NCBI RefSeq assembly: GCF_003660105.1
Contig: NZ_CP032824.1
Coordinates: 37,432-101,431, forward strand
Reading direction: 5' to 3'
DNA: 64,000 nucleotides
Source: Aliarcobacter cryaerophilus ATCC 43158
Lineage (GTDB): Bacteria > Campylobacterota > Campylobacteria > Campylobacterales > Arcobacteraceae
Below are positions 60,174 through 64,000 of this stretch, piece after piece. The translations under genes and the position numbers were made by a program. Below the pieces are notes generated by a model. That model was not told the DNA's origin and searched no databases. It saw only the letters and a list, made by a program, of their open reading frames with translations. Position 1 is the stretch's first letter, and each line of letters begins with the position of its first letter.

Positions 60174-61185
60174 CTTTAATTTTAGAGTTTATTTCAAGAT
60201 ATAATTTTTCAATATCTTTTAATTTACTATCAATAAAAAATTTATCTTCATTTGATAATCCTGAATAAACTTTTTTAGATAATTTCTTTGAATAAAAACT
60301 TACCTTATCAAATATATTTTTATTTAAAGGCTCATCTTTAGTAATAGATTTTTTTAAATTATCTATATAAACTTTTAATTCATTTACAGATAATTTTTTA
60401 TTTTTGAGTACTTCTAAAATTTTTGTTATTTCAGCTTGAGTTTTTAATTTAGATTTTATAACTTTTGCTTGGCTATAAGTTATTTGTTCATCAATTAATG
60501 CTTGTTTAATCAACGGATCAAGTTTTAAAACAGATAATCTATCAACAAATGTAATAATATCAAATCGCCCTATTTTTTCAAAAACATTACTTACATTTTT
60601 ATGTAAAACTTTTTCTTCTTCATTTAAACTACTTTTCCCAGCTTGGAAATTTTTTACTTTATTTAAAAAACTTTTTACACTTTCAATATCACTAAAATTA
60701 CAGGCTAATTGAATATGTTCCAGAATAGATATAGTTTCATCATATGTATTTAAATCCTCTCTATTTAAGTTTTCACTAGATCTCATGAATCTAGCCAATT
60801 CATCACTTACATTTTCTAAAATTATTGCTGGTACTTTAGTTGAACCATTTAATTTTAAAGCTCTAATTCTGTTTTCACCATGAATTCTTTCTAATTTTTC
60901 ATTTTTTTTTCTTAACATAACAGGATTAAGTAATCCAGTGCCAAGTATTCCAGCACTATCACTTGCTAGTTTTGAAATATTTTCTGCTAATTCAAGTAAT
61001 TTTGATTTTGAATAAGATATTCTATTGTGCATTAATATATCATTGTCTAATTTTAATTCAGAAATTGAATCAATATCAACTAATATAATATTTGTATTAT
61101 TTTTTAATAATATATCTTGTTCAGCTTTTAATTCATCAATTGTATTATTAATTGAAGTCATTCTTTGAGGTTTAACTTTTGCCAT
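60169..61185 (-). CDS. parB: ParB partition protein
   Basis: 338 residues with the ParB/Spo0J core: IHGENRIRALKLNGSTKVPA (the GxRRxxA-type CTP-binding box, here GENRIRA), SSENLNREDLNTYDE and, further on, the helix-turn-helix region (DPLIKQALIDEQITYSQAKVI). The C-terminal end is a likely dimer domain. It follows parA by 9 bases. ParB should bind the palindromes P1-P3. Confidence 0.88.
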   Translation of the reverse strand: MAKVKPQRMTSINNTIDELKAEQDILLKNNTNIILVDIDSISELKLDNDILMHNRISYSKSKLLELAENISKLASDSAGILGTGLLNPVMLRKKNEKLERIHGENRIRALKLNGSTKVPAIILENVSDELARFMRSSENLNREDLNTYDETISILEHIQLACNFSDIESVKSFLNKVKNFQAGKSSLNEEEKVLHKNVSNVFEKIGRFDIITFVDRLSVLKLDPLIKQALIDEQITYSQAKVIKSKLKTQAEITKILEVLKNKKLSVNELKVYIDNLKKSITKDEPLNKNIFDKVSFYSKKLSKKVYSGLSNEDKFFIDSKLKDIEKLYLEINSKIKE

Positions 61186-61194
61186 ATTTAATCC

Positions 61195-62109
61195 TTAATT
61201 TAATTCATCTGCAATATTATCAATCATTAAAATTAAATCTTGATTTTGAGATCTTTGGAAATCCATAATATAGGGAACTAAAAAGTATTTTAAGCTAGGA
61301 GCTTCTTGAACACATGATTTTTGTGGAAAAGGATTCATAACTTTACAATTTAAATTTCTTAAATTTTGTGTTTCATGAAGTAGGGTAGGGATTCTTTTTA
61401 TTTCAGCAAGAGTCTCTTTTGCATCTGTAATTCTTTTATCAAACATATTTGGTACTAAAACAATTTTTTCTAAATTTTCTAAATTTTCTGTAATGAATAT
61501 TTTATCTAATGTTCTAAAAAAACCAACCATTCCGTCTGTATCAACGTTTTTAGTTGGAATTGGTATTAAAATTGATTTTGCACATTTTAAAATAGAAGTT
61601 GTAATTATTCCAAAAGAGGGTGGGGCGTCTATAATGATTTTATCATATTGCGATTTTAAGCTTTCAATAAAGTTTGATAAAATATTAATTTTTTCATCTC
61701 TTTTAAATTCATCAGATTCTGTTAAATTTAATAACTGAAAATTAGAAGGGAAAAAATCAATTTCTAAACTATCTTCAAGATAGTGAGGTTGTAACATTTT
61801 TCCTTTATTAGGATTATCTAAATATTTTGTAGTTTTAATAGTAATTGGAGTAACTTTTTCATTTCTAAATATATTTGTAATATTACTTACGTCATATTTT
61901 AGAACACCATTCTCTTCAGTATATGTAAATGCACCATAAGAATAACCAAAAAATGCACCAGAGAGTGTTGATTGTGGATCAAGATCAATTAATGCAGTTT
62001 TAAAACCTTTATTAGCATATGAGTATGCTATTGCTTGAGAAAAAGTTGATTTCCCAACACCACCTTTTTGGACTGTAACACCAATAACATCACCTAGTTT
62101 TTTTGTCAT
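61195..62109 (-). CDS. parA: ParA partition ATPase
   Basis: 304 residues with a deviant Walker A (KGGVGKST at about residue 16), TALIDLDPQSTLSG, IIIDAPPSFG and ILIPIPTKNVDTDGM. This is the type Ia/Ib ParA build with a short N-terminus, so probably without an own DNA-binding domain (type Ib-like). It drives segregation of plasmid copies over the nucleoid. Confidence 0.93.
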   Translation of the reverse strand: MTKKLGDVIGVTVQKGGVGKSTFSQAIAYSYANKGFKTALIDLDPQSTLSGAFFGYSYGAFTYTEENGVLKYDVSNITNIFRNEKVTPITIKTTKYLDNPNKGKMLQPHYLEDSLEIDFFPSNFQLLNLTESDEFKRDEKINILSNFIESLKSQYDKIIIDAPPSFGIITTSILKCAKSILIPIPTKNVDTDGMVGFFRTLDKIFITENLENLEKIVLVPNMFDKRITDAKETLAEIKRIPTLLHETQNLRNLNCKVMNPFPQKSCVQEAPSLKYFLVPYIMDFQRSQNQDLILMIDNIADELN

Positions 62110-62120
62110 TTTAATCCTTT

Positions 62121-62141
62121 ATTCGTTATGTAACGAGTAAT
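62121..62141. promoter_or_regulatory. Palindromic site P2 upstream of parA
   Basis: The same 21 bases as P1, 12 bases from the parA start. It overlaps the likely parA ribosome-binding region and could be an operator and a centromere at once. Confidence 0.8.
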
Positions 62142-62534
62142 ATTTAATTTATTGTATCTAAATTATAAATATATTTCAAGTAATACTTGACATATTTTAA
62201 ATATTATTAAAATTTATTCGTTATGTAACGAGTAAATTATTTTTTTACAATTTTTTGCTTGATTTATAACTATATTTTAATATAAATATTCTAATTAAAA
62301 TTTATTTTAGTCTATGTTGTAGATAATGATATATAAAGAATTAAAAAATTAATAAAATTTCAGCTAGTTTTATAATTATTAATACCAAAAAAGCAAATTA
62401 GCTTTTAAAAGACTTTATTAAGATAAAAAGAAATGATCTATCTTTAGTTTATCAAATTAAGAATCAGTTTTGGCGATATCTAAAGGTAGAAGAAATAGTC
62501 ATTAATATATATGATAAAGAAATCATCATATATG
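62142..62534. other. Non-coding stretch between parA and the RelA/SpoT gene
   Basis: It contains site P3 and the parA promoter. A frame without a start codon at about 62403-62540 (end DLSLVYQIKNQFWRYLKVEE then IYDKEIIIYVN) may be a gene remnant. Nothing else is supported. Confidence 0.4.
62216..62236. promoter_or_regulatory. Palindromic site P3 upstream of parA
   Basis: Twenty bases identical with P1 and P2, 95 bases upstream of P2. The pair flanks the parA promoter region. Confidence 0.8.
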
Positions 62535-63684
62535 TTAATTGATAACTAATGGTTTTTTAAACTTATAAATAAATTTATTCCACAATCTAAAAAATCCAGG
62601 ATTTAATTTTAAATATGATGAATTTATTATATGTAAATATTTTATAAAATCTTCAGAATCAGCAAAATAGTTAGGATAAGCTTCTTTCACACCACCAATT
62701 GCATTAGTTGATACAAGAGCAACTATACTATGGTTTTCAAATGCCTTTTTTTCTTGAATCAAGTAGTCATTATTTGCTTCAACTACTTCGTTTTCATTAT
62801 AGTAAATAGAGTTAATTCCAAATGTGTTTCCTTCAATTATTTCAACAATAATTAAAATATATCCGTTTGAAGTATTATTTTTTAACTGTTCACTTGTTAC
62901 TTGCAAAGAGCTAGCAAAAAGAGAGAATTTTTTTGTAATGTCTAATTTATTACAAGAGTCAAAAACTTTAAATGCACTATAAGTTAGAGATTTTTTCTTT
63001 GATTTTCTAAATTCTTCAAGAAAGCCCTTAAAAATTAATCTAGTATCTGAGGAGTTCAAGTATATACTGTTTTCTAAAAGTGAAAATTGATGACTTGTAT
63101 ATTTAAAAAAATCTTTCCAAATAGTTTTTCCTGAATTTGATTTAAGAGATTGATTTGTAAACAAATCAACAATTTCAACTGCTGTAGCCCAAGAGTGTTG
63201 AACTTTTGTTCTAATTTGTAGTTCAATACTTCTTAATTCACCTTCAGAGTTTTTAAACTTACCTATAAGGTGGATACTTTTATAGCCATCTTCTTTAGGA
63301 TTTCTTATATAATCATTTCTTAATTCAAACAATCTTTCTTTCTTTAAAGTTTTAATTAATCTATCTACATTTTTTAAATTAGATAGAATGATTCTACATC
63401 CACCTATATCTTGCATTGTTGATAATTGCATACCTTTTGAATTAAATCTTTTTAATTTATTTACAATTGAAGGGGTTCTTTTTAATCTTTTAGCAAGAAG
63501 AGCATATTTATCTATTTTATTAGTTATATTTTCAAGTAAGTCAAAAGCGGATTCTAAAGCACTAGCGTGACTTGTACGCCAATACGATAAAATTTCCAAA
63601 GCTTCAATATTTTCATTATCTGGACCAATAAGAGTTTTACCAGCATTTTTAATTTGATTAGTTGAGTATTTTTTTATAATTCAT
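62535..63684 (-). CDS. RelA/SpoT-domain protein (small alarmone synthetase-like), start out of frame in an A7 tract
   Basis: The RelA_SpoT synthetase domain covers the first 180 residues: WRTSHASALE, RLKRTPSIVNKLKR, MQDIGGCRII, NPKEDGYKSIHLIG and ELQIRTKVQHSWATAVEI. These are the (p)ppGpp or related pyrophosphate-transfer motifs. The last 150 residues are unassigned. A TTG at 63599 starts within the domain and has no ribosome-binding site. Upstream the frame stays open (YSTNQIKNAGKTLIGPDNENIEA) to an A7 tract; the ATG at 63684 behind AAAGGA reads into this frame only if one A is lost or skipped. Plasmid and phage proteins of this kind include toxSAS and CapRel defence proteins. No antitoxin gene was seen next to it. 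Confidence 0.8.
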
Positions 63685-63690
63685 TCCTTT

Positions 63691-64000
63691 ATTTAATTTA
63701 TTATGTTTTATGTGTGTGCAACGATATCAAAATTTGAATAAAGCTTGAATTATTTTAATTAAAGGCTATCCTAATTTCAGATAATTTTTTGATGAACTAT
63801 TTTTTTATTTTAACATCATATATTCTTTCTTTTCTCCCAAATTTTTGTAAAGTAAGAATCTTTATTGGTAAAAAATTATTTAATAAAAAAATTAATAATT
63901 GGAAATCCCCAATAATATAAATTAAATAAACATTGAAATGTGACAAGAATGTGACATAATTTATATATAATAAAATAAATTTATTAAATAAGACAATATA
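63691..64000. promoter_or_regulatory. Upstream region of the RelA/SpoT gene
   Basis: No supported gene. TGTGACA is repeated directly at 63938 and 63950, close to TATAAT-like words, and may be an operator. A short minus-strand frame ending KERIYDVKIKK has no start. Confidence 0.35.

Noticed and set aside
62403..62540. Small gene ending IYDKEIIIYVN
   Set aside because: The frame has no ATG, GTG or TTG with a ribosome-binding site; noted only as a possible remnant.
1..64000. Transposases or insertion sequences
   Set aside because: No DDE transposase, IS-type inverted ends or flanking target duplications were recognised, even beside the broken genes.
1..64000. tRNA or rRNA genes
   Set aside because: No cloverleaf with GGTTCGANNCC-type T-loop or rRNA-like stretch was noticed while reading; a dedicated scan could not be run.

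Overview
The window is very AT-rich (roughly a quarter G+C by eye) and encodes Lys/Asn/Ile-rich proteins. Its gene styles point to the Campylobacterota, most likely an Arcobacter-type marine or host-associated bacterium. A Rep_3-type initiator, a DnaB-like helicase, a field of iterons, ParA/ParB and three copies of a 20-bp palindrome at the right end show that it belongs to a large plasmid or similar replicon. No rRNA, tRNA or CRISPR array was seen.

Layout. (1) 0-7 kb: accessory DNA. A partial minus-strand gene at the left edge is followed by two cell-surface sugar genes, one of them a GT25-GH16 fusion. Next comes a higher-GC integron cassette array of three cassettes with three recognisable attC sites, carrying a restriction-type nuclease, an unknown gene, and a short Shedu-like nuclease with a RelE-like toxin. 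No integrase is present. (2) 7-13 kb: an inverted fragment of a downstream ATPase gene, then a compact operon (zinc-ribbon peptide, tail-anchored helical protein, coiled-coil protein, RdcB-like protein, patatin lipase) and a DUF2726 gene broken by one in-frame stop. (3) 13-22 kb: a tyrosine recombinase, then invertible module 1 (recombinase, STAND-like ATPase, convergent ATP-grasp ligase), Fic and an AAA ATPase. (4) 20-26 kb: a graveyard of degraded genes and three copies of a repeat that carries a 16-20 bp element. (5) 26-31.7 kb: lipoproteins, small membrane proteins and two XRE-type regulators with clear dyad operators. (6) 31.9-36.7 kb: invertible module 2, in opposite orientation to module 1. 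(7) 37-53 kb: a type II secretion operon (GspJ, I, E, D, C, N, M, L, K, F, H, G) led by duplicated accessory genes, with three candidate secreted proteins beside it. (8) 53-64 kb: an orphan gene, a truncated TonB receptor with its AraC regulator, the plasmid replication and partition block, and a RelA/SpoT-domain gene whose start is frameshifted in an A7 tract.

The most striking signal is the pair of modules in (3) and (6). In each, a XerC/D-like recombinase gene is followed directly by two convergent genes whose 3' ends overlap: a STAND-like ATPase, and an ATP-grasp ligase (preceded in module 2 by a YbaK-like gene). In each module these convergent genes are bounded by a perfect inverted repeat, 17 bp in module 1 and 19 bp in module 2, that contains the ribosome-binding site of the gene next to it. 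Both pairs fit ATAATAGGWWATTAT. The layout predicts a flip-flop: inversion would exchange which gene lies in the recombinase operon while leaving each translation start intact. I know of no described system with this gene content. The repeats and gene order are seen directly; the switching is inferred.
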